This document shows, piece after piece, positions 40,879-55,195 of a stretch of 64,000 nucleotides of DNA. Source of the DNA: Henricia sp. BOLD:AAB3569 (taxonomy: Eukaryota; Echinodermata; Asteroidea; Spinulosida; Echinasteridae); contig JBBELK010001360.1 of NCBI GenBank assembly GCA_037783545.1, forward strand, positions 62,001-126,000. The letters run 5' to 3'. The translations under genes were made by a program, and so were the position numbers. Below the pieces are notes generated by a model. The model searched no databases. It saw only the letters and a list, made by a program, of their open reading frames with translations, and had not been told where the DNA came from. Position 1 is the stretch's first letter. Each line of letters begins with the position of its first letter.

Positions 40879-43800
40879 GTGTGTCCCAAATGCCGGCAAA
40901 TTTGGAAATCAAGGAATTTTCCAACCAACTTCAAATGTTGCATGCTCCAAACTGTATATATTCCGCACTTGTCATGCAAAATTGACAGATTTTCGCTGGG
41001 AAATGACGGAGAAATTTCAGAGTTTAGGGAAAACGGAGCTCGGCTGCGTGGTTATTCCCCTAACCGTGGCTGTTGGGACACCCTGCGCATGCGCCGCGCT
41101 GGTGTACATTTGTACGGCCGTTGACTCACCCCAGATTGTGACGGGAATTAGGTCAAAGTGTGTCCCAAATGCCGGCAAATTTGGAAATCAAGGAATTTTC
41201 CAACCAACTTCAAATGTTGCATGCTCCAAACTGTATATATTCCGCACTTGTCATGCAAAATTGACAGATTTTCGCTGGGAAATGACGGAGAAATTTCAGA
41301 GTTTAGGGAAAACGGAGCTCGGCTGCGTGGTTATTCCCCTAACCGTGGCTGTTGGGACACCCTGCGCCGCGCTGGTGTACATTTGTACGGCCGTTGACTC
41401 ACCCCAGATTGTGACGGGAATTAGGTCAAAGTGTGTCCCAAATGCCGGCAAATTTGGAAATCAAGGAATCTTCCAACCAACTTCAAATTTTGCATGCTCC
41501 AAACTGTATATATTCCGCACTTGTCATGCAAAATTGACAGATTTTCGCTGGGAAATGACGGATACATTTCAGAGTTTAGGGAAAACGGAGCTCGGCTGCG
41601 TGGTTATTCCCCTAACCGTGGCTGTTGGGACACCCTGCGCCGCGCTGGTGTACATTTGTACGGCCGTTGACTCACCCCAGATTGTGACGGGAATTAGGTC
41701 AAAGTGTGTCCCAAATGCCGGCAAATTTGGAAATCAAGGAATTTTCCAACCAACTTCAAATTTTGCATGCTCCGAACTGTATATATTCCGCACTTGTCAT
41801 GCAAAATTGACAGATTTTCGCTGGGAAATGACGGAGAAATTTCAGAGATTAGGGAAAACGGAGTTCGGCTGCGTGGTTATTCCCCTAACCGTGGCTGTTG
41901 GGACACCCTGCGCCGCGCTGATGTACATTTGTACGGCCGTTGACTCACCCCAGATTGTGACGGGAATTAGGTCAAAGTGTGTCCCAAATGCCGGCAAATT
42001 TGGAAATCAAGGAATTTTCCAACCAACTTCAAATTTTGCATGCTCCAAACTGTATATATTCCGCACTTGTCATGCAAAATTGACAGATTTTCGCTGGGAA
42101 ATGACGGAGAAATTTCAGAGTTTAGGGAAAACGGAGCTCGGCTGCGTGGTTATTCCCCTAACCGTGGCTGTTGGGACACCCTGCGCATGCGCCGCGCTGG
42201 TGTACATTTGTACGGCCGTTGACTCACCCCAGATTGTGACGGGAATTAGGTCAAAGTGTGTCCCAAATGCCGGCAAATTTGGAAATCAAGGAATTTTCCA
42301 ACCAACTTCAAATGTTGCATGCTCCAAACTGTATATATTCCGCACTTGTCATGCAAAATTGACAGATTTTCGCTGGGAAATGACGGAGAAATTTCAGAGT
42401 TTAGGGAAAACGGAGCTCGGCTGCGTGGTTATTCCCCTAACCGTGGCTGTTGGGACACCCTGCGCCGCGCTGGTGTACATTTGTACGGCCGTTGACTCAC
42501 CCCAGATTGTGACGGGAATTAGGTCAAAGTGTGTCCCAAATGCCGGCAAATTTGGAAATCAAGGAATCTTCCAACCAACTTCAAATTTTGCATGCTCCAA
42601 ACTGTATATATTCCGCACTTGTCATGCAAAATTGACAGATTTTCGCTGGGAAATGACGGATACATTTCAGAGTTTAGGGAAAACGGAGCTCGGCTGCGTG
42701 GTTATTCCCCTAACCGTGGCTGTTGGGACACCCTGCGCCGCGCTGGTGTACATTTGTACGGCCGTTGACTCACCCCAGATTGTGACGGGAATTAGGTCAA
42801 AGTGTGTCCCAAATGCCGGCAAATTTGGAAATCAAGGAATTTTCCAACCAACTTCAAATTTTGCATGCTCCGAACTGTATATATTCCGCACTTGTCATGC
42901 AAAATTGACAGATTTTCGCTGGGAAATGACGGAGAAATTTCAGAGATTAGGGAAAACGGAGCTCTGCTGCGTGGTTATTCCCCTAACCGTGGCTGTTGGG
43001 ACACCCTGCGCCGCGCTGATGTACATTTGTACGGCCGTTGACTCACCCCAGATTGTGACGGGAATTAGGTCAAAGTGTGTCCCAAATGCCGGCAAATTTG
43101 GAAATCAAGGAATTTTCCAACCAACTTCAAATTTTGCATGCTCCAAACTGTATATATTCCGCACTTGTCATGCAAAATTGACAGATTTTCGCTGGGAAAT
43201 GACGGAGAAATTTCAGAGTTTAGGGAAAACGGAGCTCGGCTGCGTGGTTATTCCCCTAACCGTGGCTGTTGGGACACCCTGCGCATGCGCCGCGCTGGTG
43301 TACATTTGTACGGCCGTTGACTCACCCCAGATTGTGACGGGAATTAGGTCAAAGTGTGTCCCAAATGCCGGCAAATTTGGAAATCAAGGAATTTTCCAAC
43401 CAACTTCAAATGTTGCATGCTCCAAACTGTATATATTCCGCACTTGTCATGCAAAATTGACAGATTTTCGCTGGGAAATGACGGAGAAATTTCAGAGTTT
43501 AGGGAAAACGGAGCTCGGCTGCGTGGTTATTCCCCTAACCGTGGCTGTTGGGACACCCTGCGCCGCGCTGGTGTACATTTGTACGGCCGTTGACTCACCC
43601 CAGATTGTGACGGGAATTAGGTCAAAGTGTGTCCCAAATGCCGGCAAATTTGGAAATCAAGGAATCTTCCAACCAACTTCAAATTTTGCATGCTCCAAAC
43701 TGTATATATTCCGCACTTGTCATGCAAAATTGACAGATTTTCGCTGGGAAATGACGGATACATTTCAGAGTTTAGGGAAAACGGAGCTCGGCTGCGTGGT

Positions 43801-44172
43801 TATTCCCCTAACCGTGGCTGTTGGGACACCCTGCGCCGCGCTGGTGTACATTTGTACGGCCGTTGACTCACCCCAGATTGTGACGGGAATTAGGTCAAAG
43901 TGTGTCCCAAATGCCGGCAAATTTGGAAATCAAGGAATTTTCCAACCAACTTCAAATTTTGCATGCTCCGAACTGTATATATTCCGCACTTGTCATGCAA
44001 AATTGACAGATTTTCGCTGGGAAATGACGGAGAAATTTCAGAGATTAGGGAAAACGGAGCTCTGCTGCGTGGTTATTCCCCTAACCGTGGCTGTTGGGAC
44101 ACCCTGCGCCGCGCTGATGTACATTTGTACGGCCGTTGACTCACCCCAGATTGTGACGGGAATTAGGTCAAA
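40879..44172. repeat. 4-unit HOR, 1098-bp period, three copies
   Basis: Copies start at 40879, 41977 and 43075, each 279+273+273+273 bp. Order: a 6-bp-insertion unit; an ATGTTGC unit; a CTTCCAACC plus GATACATTTC unit; a CCGAACTG plus AGAGATTAG plus CTGATGTAC unit. The last member differs between copies: GAGTTCGGC near 41862 in copy 1, GAGCTCTGCTGC near 42960 and 44058 in copies 2 and 3. Further copies of the same four-unit order lie inside the 2203-bp HOR at 45824 and 48027. Confidence 0.92.
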
Positions 44173-47100
44173 GTGTGTCCCAAATGCCGGCAAATTTGGA
44201 AATCAAGGAATTTTCCAACCAACTTCAAATTTTGCATGCTCCAAACTGTATATATTCCGCACTTGTCATGCAAAATTGACAGATTTTCGCTGGGAAATGA
44301 CGGAGAAATTTCAGAGTTTAGGGAAAACGGAGCTCGGCTGCGTGGTTATTCCCCTAACCGTGGCTGTTGGGACACCCTGCGCATGCGCCGCGCTGGTGTA
44401 CATTTGTACGGCCGTTGACTCACCCCAGATTGTGACGGGAATTAGGTCAAAGTGTGTCCCAAATGCCGGCAAATTTCGAAAATCAAGGAATTTGCCAACC
44501 AACTTCAAATTTGGCATGCTCCAAACTGTATATATTCCGCACTTGTCATGCAAAATTGATAGATTTTCGCTGGGAAATGACGGAGAAATTTCAGAGTTTA
44601 AGGAAAACGGAGCTCGGCTGCGTGGTTATTCCCCTAACCGTGGCTGTTGGGACACCCTGCGCATGCGCCGCGCTGGTGTACATTTGTACGGCCGTTGACT
44701 CACCCCAGATTGTGACGGGAATTAGGTCAAAGTGTGTCCCAAATGCCGGCAAATTTGGAAATCAAGGAATCTTCCAACCAACTTCAAATTTTGCATGCTC
44801 CAAACTGTATATATTCCGCACTTGTCATGCAAAATTGACAGATTTTCGCTGGGAAATGACGGATACATTTCAGAGTTTAGGGAAAACGGAGCTCGGCTGC
44901 GTGGTTATTCCCCTAACCGTGGCTGTTGGGACACCCTGCGCCGCGCTGGTGTACATTTGTACGGCCGTTGACTCACCCCAGATTGTGACGGGAATTAGGT
45001 CAAAGTGTGTCCCAAATGCCGGCAAATTTGGAAATCAAGGAATTTTCCAACCAACTTCAAATTTTGCATGCTCCGAACTGTATATATTCCGCACTTGTCA
45101 TGCAAAATTGACAGATTTTCGCTGGGAAATGACGGAGAAATTTCAGAGATTAGGGAAAACGGAGCTCTGCTGCGTGGTTATTCCCCTAACCGTGGCTGTT
45201 GGGACACCCTGCGCCGCGCTGATGTACATTTGTACGGCCGTTGACTCACCCCAGATTGTGACGGGAATTAGGTCAAAGTGTGTCCCAAATGCCGGCAAAT
45301 TTGGAAATCAAGGAATTTTCCAACCAACTTCAAATTTTGCATGCTCCAAACTGTATATATTCCGCACTTGTCATGCAAAATTGACAGATTTTCGCTGGGA
45401 AATGACGGATACATTTCAGAGTTTAGGGAAAACGGAGCTCGGCTGCGTGGTTATTCCCCTAACCGTGGCTGTTGGGACACCCTGCGCCGCGCTGGTGTAC
45501 ATTTGTACGGCCGTTGACTCACCCCAGATTGTGACGGGAATTAGGTCAAAGTGTGTCCCAAATGCCGGCAAATTTGGAAATCAAGGAATTTTCCAACCAA
45601 CTTCAAATTTTGCATGCTCCGAACTGTATATATTCCGCACTTGTCATGCAAAATTGACAGATTTTCGCTGGGAAATGACGGAGAAATTTCAGAGATTAGG
45701 GAAAACGGAGCTCTGCTGCGTGGTTATTCCCCTAACCGTGGCTGTTGGGACACCCTGCGCCGCGCTGATGTACATTTGTACGGCCGTTGACTCACCCCAG
45801 ATTGTGACGGGAATTAGGTCAAAGTGTGTCCCAAATGCCGGCAAATTTGGAAATCAAGGAATTTTCCAACCAACTTCAAATTTTGCATGCTCCAAACTGT
45901 ATATATTCCGCACTTGTCATGCAAAATTGACAGATTTTCGCTGGGAAATGACGGAGAAATTTCAGAGTTTAGGGAAAACGGAGCTCGGCTGCGTGGTTAT
46001 TCCCCTAACCGTGGCTGTTGGGACACCCTGCGCATGCGCCGCGCTGGTGTACATTTGTACGGCCGTTGACTCACCCCAGATTGTGACGGGAATTAGGTCA
46101 AAGTGTGTCCCAAATGCCGGCAAATTTGGAAATCAAGGAATTTTCCAACCAACTTCAAATGTTGCATGCTCCAAACTGTATATATTCCGCACTTGTCATG
46201 CAAAATTGACAGATTTTCGCTGGGAAATGACGGAGAAATTTCAGAGTTTAGGGAAAACGGAGCTCGGCTGCGTGGTTATTCCCCTAACCGTGGCTGTTGG
46301 GACACCCTGCGCCGCGCTGGTGTACATTTGTACGGCCGTTGACTCACCCCAGATTGTGACGGGAATTAGGTCAAAGTGTGTCCCAAATGCCGGCAAATTT
46401 GGAAATCAAGGAATCTTCCAACCAACTTCAAATTTTGCATGCTCCAAACTGTATATATTCCGCACTTGTCATGCAAAATTGACAGATTTTCGCTGGGAAA
46501 TGACGGATACATTTCAGAGTTTAGGGAAAACGGAGCTCGGCTGCGTGGTTATTCCCCTAACCGTGGCTGTTGGGACACCCTGCGCCGCGCTGGTGTACAT
46601 TTGTACGGCCGTTGACTCACCCCAGATTGTGACGGGAATTAGGTCAAAGTGTGTCCCAAATGCCGGCAAATTTGGAAATCAAGGAATTTTCCAACCAACT
46701 TCAAATTTTGCATGCTCCGAACTGTATATATTCCGCACTTGTCATGCAAAATTGACAGATTTTCGCTGGGAAATGACGGAGAAATTTCAGAGATTAGGGA
46801 AAACGGAGCTCTGCTGCGTGGTTATTCCCCTAACCGTGGCTGTTGGGACACCCTGCGCCGCGCTGATGTACATTTGTACGGCCGTTGACTCACCCCAGAT
46901 TGTGACGGGAATTAGGTCAAAGTGTGTCCCAAATGCCGGCAAATTTGGAAATCAAGGAATTTTCCAACCAACTTCAAATTTTGCATGCTCCAAACTGTAT
47001 ATATTCCGCACTTGTCATGCAAAATTGACAGATTTTCGCTGGGAAATGACGGAGAAATTTCAGAGTTTAGGGAAAACGGAGCTCGGCTGCGTGGTTATTC

Positions 47101-49683
47101 CCCTAACCGTGGCTGTTGGGACACCCTGCGCATGCGCCGCGCTGGTGTACATTTGTACGGCCGTTGACTCACCCCAGATTGTGACGGGAATTAGGTCAAA
47201 GTGTGTCCCAAATGCCGGCAAATTTCGAAAATCAAGGAATTTGCCAACCAACTTCAAATTTGGCATGCTCCAAACTGTATATATTCCGCACTTGTCATGC
47301 AAAATTGATAGATTTTCGCTGGGAAATGACGGAGAAATTTCAGAGTTTAAGGAAAACGGAGCTCGGCTGCGTGGTTATTCCCCTAACCGTGGCTGTTGGG
47401 ACACCCTGCGCATGCGCCGCGCTGGTGTACATTTGTACGGCCGTTGACTCACCCCAGATTGTGACGGGAATTAGGTCAAAGTGTGTCCCAAATGCCGGCA
47501 AATTTGGAAATCAAGGAATCTTCCAACCAACTTCAAATTTTGCATGCTCCAAACTGTATATATTCCGCACTTGTCATGCAAAATTGACAGATTTTCGCTG
47601 GGAAATGACGGATACATTTCAGAGTTTAGGGAAAACGGAGCTCGGCTGCGTGGTTATTCCCCTAACCGTGGCTGTTGGGACACCCTGCGCCGCGCTGGTG
47701 TACATTTGTACGGCCGTTGACTCACCCCAGATTGTGACGGGAATTAGGTCAAAGTGTGTCCCAAATGCCGGCAAATTTGGAAATCAAGGAATTTTCCAAC
47801 CAACTTCAAATTTTGCATGCTCCGAACTGTATATATTCCGCACTTGTCATGCAAAATTGACAGATTTTCGCTGGGAAATGACGGAGAAATTTCAGAGATT
47901 AGGGAAAACGGAGCTCTGCTGCGTGGTTATTCCCCTAACCGTGGCTGTTGGGACACCCTGCGCCGCGCTGATGTACATTTGTACGGCCGTTGACTCACCC
48001 CAGATTGTGACGGGAATTAGGTCAAAGTGTGTCCCAAATGCCGGCAAATTTGGAAATCAAGGAATTTTCCAACCAACTTCAAATTTTGCATGCTCCAAAC
48101 TGTATATATTCCGCACTTGTCATGCAAAATTGACAGATTTTCGCTGGGAAATGACGGAGAAATTTCAGAGTTTAGGGAAAACGGAGCTCGGCTGCGTGGT
48201 TATTCCCCTAACCGTGGCTGTTGGGACACCCTGCGCATGCGCCGCGCTGGTGTACATTTGTACGGCCGTTGACTCACCCCAGATTGTGACGGGAATTAGG
48301 TCAAAGTGTGTCCCAAATGCCGGCAAATTTGGAAATCAAGGAATTTTCCAACCAACTTCAAATGTTGCATGCTCCAAACTGTATATATTCCGCACTTGTC
48401 ATGCAAAATTGACAGATTTTCGCTGGGAAATGACGGAGAAATTTCAGAGTTTAGGGAAAACGGAGCTCGGCTGCGTGGTTATTCCCCTAACCGTGGCTGT
48501 TGGGACACCCTGCGCCGCGCTGGTGTACATTTGTACGGCCGTTGACTCACCCCAGATTGTGACGGGAATTAGGTCAAAGTGTGTCCCAAATGCCGGCAAA
48601 TTTGGAAATCAAGGAATCTTCCAACCAACTTCAAATTTTGCATGCTCCAAACTGTATATATTCCGCACTTGTCATGCAAAATTGACAGATTTTCGCTGGG
48701 AAATGACGGATACATTTCAGAGTTTAGGGAAAACGGAGCTCGGCTGCGTGGTTATTCCCCTAACCGTGGCTGTTGGGACACCCTGCGCCGCGCTGGTGTA
48801 CATTTGTACGGCCGTTGACTCACCCCAGATTGTGACGGGAATTAGGTCAAAGTGTGTCCCAAATGCCGGCAAATTTGGAAATCAAGGAATTTTCCAACCA
48901 ACTTCAAATTTTGCATGCTCCGAACTGTATATATTCCGCACTTGTCATGCAAAATTGACAGATTTTCGCTGGGAAATGACGGAGAAATTTCAGAGATTAG
49001 GGAAAACGGAGCTCTGCTGCGTGGTTATTCCCCTAACCGTGGCTGTTGGGACACCCTGCGCCGCGCTGATGTACATTTGTACGGCCGTTGACTCACCCCA
49101 GATTGTGACGGGAATTAGGTCAAAGTGTGTCCCAAATGCCGGCAAATTTGGAAATCAAGGAATTTTCCAACCAACTTCAAATTTTGCATGCTCCAAACTG
49201 TATATATTCCGCACTTGTCATGCAAAATTGACAGATTTTCGCTGGGAAATGACGGAGAAATTTCAGAGTTTAGGGAAAACGGAGCTCGGCTGCGTGGTTA
49301 TTCCCCTAACCGTGGCTGTTGGGACACCCTGCGCATGCGCCGCGCTGGTGTACATTTGTACGGCCGTTGACTCACCCCAGATTGTGACGGGAATTAGGTC
49401 AAAGTGTGTCCCAAATGCCGGCAAATTTCGAAAATCAAGGAATTTGCCAACCAACTTCAAATTTGGCATGCTCCAAACTGTATATATTCCGCACTTGTCA
49501 TGCAAAATTGATAGATTTTCGCTGGGAAATGACGGAGAAATTTCAGAGTTTAAGGAAAACGGAGCTCGGCTGCGTGGTTATTCCCCTAACCGTGGCTGTT
49601 GGGACACCCTGCGCATGCGCCGCGCTGGTGTACATTTGTACGGCCGTTGACTCACCCCAGATTGTGACGGGAATTAGGGCAAA
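44173..49683. repeat. 8-unit HOR, 2203-bp period, with one copy enlarged by a 546-bp dimer
   Basis: A marker unit with CGAAAATC, AATTTGCC, TTTGGCATG, ATTGATAG and GTTTAAGG lies at 44452, 47201 and 49404. HOR copies start at 44173, 46922 and 49125. The second spacing is 2203 bp. The first is 2749 bp because units 45278 and 45551 repeat the two before them. Unit 45278 has AATTTTCC where its model 44732 has AATCTTCC, so the extra dimer was not an exact copy or was later converted. The third copy stops after its second unit. Confidence 0.92.
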
Positions 49684-52165
49684 GTGTGTCCCAAATGCCG
49701 GCAAATTTGGAAATCAAGGAATTTTCCAACCAACTTCAAATTTTGCATGCTCCAAACTGTATATATTCCGCACTTGTCATGCAAAATTGACAGATTTTCG
49801 CTGGGAAATGACGGAGAAATTATAGAGTTTAGGGAAAACGGAGCTCGGCTGCGTGGTTATTCCCCTAACCGTGGCTGTTGGGACACCCTGCGCATGCGCC
49901 GCGCTGGTGTACATTTGTACGGCCGTTGACTCACCCCAGATTGTGACGGGAATTAGGTCAAAGTGTGTCCCAAATGCCGGCAAATTTGGAAATCAAGGAA
50001 TTTTCCAACCAACTTCAAATGTTGCATGCTCCAAACTGTATATATTCCGCACTTGTCATGCAAAATTGACAGATTTTCGCTGGGAAATGACGGAGAAATT
50101 TCAGAGTTTAGGGAAAACGGAGCTCGGCTGCGTGGTTATTCCCCTAACCGTGGCTGTTGGGACACCCTGCGCCGCGCTGGTGTACATTTGTACGGCCGTT
50201 GACTCACCCCAGATTGTGACGGGAATTAGGTCAAAGTGTGTCCCAAATGCCGGCAAATTTGGAAATCAAGGAATCTTCCAACCAACTTCAAATTTTGCAT
50301 GCTCCAAACTGTATATATTCCGCACTTGTCATGCAAAATTGACAGATTTTCGCTGGGAAATGACGGATACATTTCAGAGTTTAGGGAGAACGGAGCTCGG
50401 CTGCGTGGTTATTCCCCTAACCGTGGCTGTTGGGACACCCTGCGCCGCGCTGGTGTACATTTGTACGGCCGTTGACTCACCCCAGATTGTGACGGGAATT
50501 AGGTCAAAGTGTGTCTCAAATGCCGGCAAATTTGGAAATCAAGGAATTTTCCAACCAACTTCAAATTTTGCATGCTCCAAACTGTATATATTCCGCACTT
50601 GTCATGCAAAATTGACAGATTTTCGCTGGGAAATGACCGAGAAATTTCAGAGATTAGGGAAAACGGAGCTCGGCTGCGTGGTTATTCCCCTAACCGTGGC
50701 TGTTGGGACACCCTGCGCCGCGCTGATGTACATTTGTACGGCCGTTGACTCACCCCAGATTGTGACGGGAATTAGGTCAAAGTGTGTCCCAAATGCCGGC
50801 AAATTTGGAAATCAAGGAATTTTCCAACCAACTTCAAATTTTGCATGCTCCGAACTGTATATATTCCGCACTTGTCATGCAAAATTGACAGATTTTCGCT
50901 GGGAAATGACGGAGAAATTTCAGAGATTAGGGAAAACGGAGCTCGGCTGCGTGGTTATTCCCCTAACCGTGGCTGTTGGGACACCCTGCGCCGCGCTGAT
51001 GTACATTTGTACGGCCGTTGACTCACCCCAGATTGTGACGGGAATTAGGTCAAAGTGTGTCCCAAATGCCGGCAAATTTGGAAATCAAGGAATTTTCCAA
51101 CCAACTTCAAATTTTGCATGCTCCAAACTGTATATATTCCGCACTTGTCATGCAAAATTGACAGATTTTCGCTGGGAAATGACGGAGAAATTTCAGAGTT
51201 TAGGGAAAACGGAGCTCGGCTGCGTGGTTATTCCCCTAACCGTGGCTGTTGGGACACCCTGCGCATGCGCCGCGCTGGTGTACATTTGTACGGCCGTTGA
51301 CTCACCCCAGATTGTGACGGGAATTAGGTCAAAGTGTGTCCCAAATGCCGGCAAATTTCGAAAATCAAGGAATTTGCCAACCAACTTCAAATTTTGCATG
51401 CTCCAAACTGTATATATTCCGCACTTGTCATGCAAAATTGACAGATTTTCGCTGGGAAATGACGGAGAAATTTCAGAGTTTAAGGAAAACGGAGCTCGGC
51501 TGCGTGGTTATTCCCCTAACCGTGGCTGTTGGGACACCCTGCGCATGCGCCGCGCTGGTGTACATTTGTACGGCCGTTGACTCACCCCAGATTGTGACGG
51601 GAATTAGGGCAAAGTGTGTCCCAAATGCCGGCAAATTTGGAAATCAAGGAATTTTCCAACCAACTTCAAATGTTGCATGCTCCAAACTGTATATATTCCG
51701 CACTTGTCATGCAAAATTGACAGATTTTCGCTGGGAAATGACGGAGAAATTTCAGAGTTTAGGGAAAACGGAGCTCGGCTGCGTGGTTATTCCCCTAACC
51801 GTGGCTGTTGGGACACCCTGCGCATGCGCCGCGCTGGTGTACATTTGTACGGCCGTTGACTCACCCCAGATTGTGACGGGAATTAGGTCAAAGTGTGTCC
51901 CAAATGCCGGCAAATTTGGAAATCAAGGAATTTTCCAACCAACTTCAAATGTTGCATGCTCCAAACTGTATATATTCCGCACTTGTCATGCAAAATTGAC
52001 AGATTTTCGCTGGGAAATGACGGAGAAATTTCAGAGTTTAGGGAAAACGGAGCTCGGCTGCGTGGTTATTCCCCTAACCGTGGCTGTTGGGACACCCTGC
52101 GCCGCGCTGGTGTACATTTGTACGGCCGTTGACTCACCCCAGATTGTGACGGGAATTAGGTCAAA
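49684..52165. repeat. Return of the 6-unit block (50236-51892) and flanking units
   Basis: Units 50236, 50509, 50782, 51055, 51334 and 51614 match 38949, 39222, 39495, 39768, 40047 and 40327 at a constant offset of 11,287 bp, including the rare GTGTCTCAAATG and GGGCAAAG changes. They differ by a few bases, for example AATGTCGGC at 39232 against AATGCCGGC, and GGGAGAACGG near 50385. Unit 49684 is private: GAGAAATTATAG near 49815 puts a TAG in the long open frame. Confidence 0.85.
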
Positions 52166-55100
52166 GTGTGTCCCAAATGCCGGCAAATTTGGAAATCAAG
52201 GAATCTTCCAACCAACTTCAAATTTTGCATGCTCCAAACTGTATATATTCCGCACTTGTCATGCAAAATTGACAGATTTTCGCTGGGAAATGACGGATAC
52301 ATTTCAGAGTTTAGGGAAAACGGAGCTCGGCTGCGTGGTTATTCCCCTAACCGTGGATGTTGGGACACCCTGCGCATGCGCCGCGCTGGTGTACATTTGT
52401 ACGGCCGTTGACTCACCCCAGATTGTGACGGGAATTAGGTCAAAGTGTGTCCCAAATGCCGGCAAATTTGGAAATCAAGGAATTTTCCAACCAACTTCAA
52501 ATTTTGCATGCTCCAAACTGTATATATTCCGCACTTGTCATGCAAAATTGACAGATTTTCGCTGGGAAATGACCGAGAAATTTCAGAGATTAGGGAAAAC
52601 GGAGCTCGGCTGCGTGGTTATTCCCCTAACCGTGGCTGTTGGGACACCCTGCGCCGCGCTGATGTACATTTGTACGGCCGTTGACTCACCCCAGATTGTG
52701 ACGGGAATTAGGTCAAAGTGTGTCCCAAATGCCGGCAAATTTCGAAAATCAAGGAATTTTCCAACCAACTTCAAATTTTGCATGCTCCAAACTGTATATA
52801 TTCCGCACTTGTCATGCAAAATTGACAGATTTTCGCTGGGAAATGACGGAGAAATTTCAGAGTTTAAGGAAAACGGAGCTCGGCTGCGTGGTTATTCCCC
52901 TAACCGTGGCTGTTGGGACACCCTGCGCATGCGCCGCGCTGGTGTACATTTGTACGGCCGTTGACTCACCCCAGATTGTGACGGGAATTAGGTCAAAGTG
53001 TGTCCCAAATGCCGGCAAATTTGGAAATCAAGGAATTTTCCAACCAACTTCAAATTTTGCATGCTCCAAACTGTATATATTCCGCACTTGTCATGCAAAA
53101 TTGACAGATTTTCGCTGGGAAATGACGGAGAAATTTCAGAGATTAGGGAAAACGGAGCTTGGCTGCGTGGTTATTCCCCTAACCGTGGCTGTTGGGACAC
53201 CCTGCGCCGCGCTGATGTACATTTGTACGGCCGTTGACTCACCCCAGATTGTGACGGGAATTAGGTCAAAGTGTGTCCCAAATGCCGGCAAATTTGGAAA
53301 TCAAGGAATTTTTGAACCAACTTCAAATTTTGCATGCTCCAAACTGTATATATTCCGCACTTGTCATGCAAAATTGACAGATTTTCGCTGGGAAATGACG
53401 GATACATTTCAGAGTTTAGGGAAAACGGAGCTCGGCTGCGTGGTTATTCCCCTAACCGTGGCTGTTGGGACACCCTGCGCCGCGCTGGTGTACATTTGTA
53501 CGGCCGTTGACTCACCCCAGATTGTGACGGGAATTAGGTCAAAGTGTGTCCCAAATGCCGGCAAATTTCGAAAATCAAGGAATTTTCCAACCAACTTCAA
53601 ATTTGGCATGCTCCAAACTGTATATATTCCGCACTTGTCATGCAAAATTTACAGATTTTCGCTGGGAAATGACGGAGAAATTTCAGAGTTTAAGGAAAAC
53701 GGAGCTCGGCTGCGTGGTTATTCCCCTAACCGTGGCTGTTGGGACACACTGCGCATGCGCCGCGCTGGTGTACATTTGTACGGCCGTTGACTCACCCCAG
53801 ATTGTGACGGGAATTAGGTCAAAGTGTGTCCCAAATGCCGGCAAATTTGGAAATCAAGGAATTTTCCAACCAACTTCAAATGTTGCATGCTCCAAACTGT
53901 ATATATTCCGCACTTGTCATGCAAAATTGACAGATTTTCGCTGGGAAATGACGGATAAATTTCAGAGTTTAGGGAAAACGGAGCTCGGCTGCGTGGTTAT
54001 TCCCCTAACCGTGGCTGTTGGGACACCCCGCGCCGCGCTGGTCTACATTTGTACGGCCGTTGACTCACCCCAGATTGTGACGGGAATTAGGTCAAAGTGT
54101 GTCCCAAATGCCGGCAAATTTGGAAATCAAGGAATCTTCCAACCAACTTCAAATTTTGCATGCTCCAAACTGTATATATTCCGCACTTGTCATGCAAAAT
54201 TGACAGATTTTCGCTGGGAAATGACGGATAAATTTCAGAGTTTAGGGAAAACGGAGCTCGGCTGCGTGGTTATTCCCCTAACCGTGGCTGTTGGGACACA
54301 CTGCGCCGCGCTGGTGTACATTTGTACGGCCGTTGACTCACCCCAGATTGTGACGGGAATTAGGTCAAAGTGTGTCCCAAATGCCGGCAAATTTGGAAAT
54401 CAAGGAATTTTCCAACCAACTTCAAATTTTGCATGCTCCAAACTGTATATATTCCGCACTTGTCATGCAAAATTGACAGATTTTCGCTGGGAAATGACGG
54501 AGAAATTTCAGAGATTAGGGAAAACGGAGCTCGGCTGCGTGGTTATTCCCCTAACCGTGGCTGTTGGGACACCCTGCGCCGCGCTGATGTACATTTGTAC
54601 GGCCGTTGACTCACCCCAGATTGTGACGGGAATTAGGTCAAAGTGTGTCCCAAATGCCGGCAAATTTGGAAATCAAGGAATTTTCCAACCAACTTCAAAT
54701 TTTGCATGCTCTAAACTGTATATATTCCGCACTTGTCATGCAAAATTGACAGATTTTCGCTGGGAAATGACGGAGAAATTTCAGAGTTTAGGGAAAACGG
54801 AGCTCGGCTGCGTGGTTATTCCCCTAACCGTGGCTGTTGGGACACCCTGCGCATGCGCCGCGCTGTTGTACATTTGTACGGCCGTTGACTCACCCCTGAT
54901 TGTGACGGGAATTAGGTCAAAGTGTGTCCCAAATGCCGGCAAATTTCGAAAATCAAGGAATTTTCCAACCAACTTCAAATTTTGCATGCTCCAAACTGTA
55001 TATATTCCGCACTTGTCATGCAAAATTGACAGATTTTCGCTGGGAAATGACGGAGAAATTTCAGAGTTTAGGGAAAACGGAGCTCGGCTGCGTGGTTATT

Positions 55101-55195
55101 CCCCTAACCGTGGCTGTTGGGACACCCTGCGCCGCGCTGGTGTACATTTGTACGGCCGTTGACTCACCCCGGATTGTGACGGGAATTAGGTCAAA
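52166..55195. repeat. Mixed satellite units between HOR zones
   Basis: Eleven units (52166 to 54922) reuse variants seen on both sides: GATACATTTC (52166, 53271), GACCGAG (52445), GTTTAAGG (52718, 53544), GACACACTGC (53544, 54097) and CTGATGTAC (52445, 52998, 54370). No clean HOR period is visible. Private changes include CCGTGGATG near 52356, a TTTTTGAACC dinucleotide change near 53311, and CACCCCGCGCC near 54025. Confidence 0.75.
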
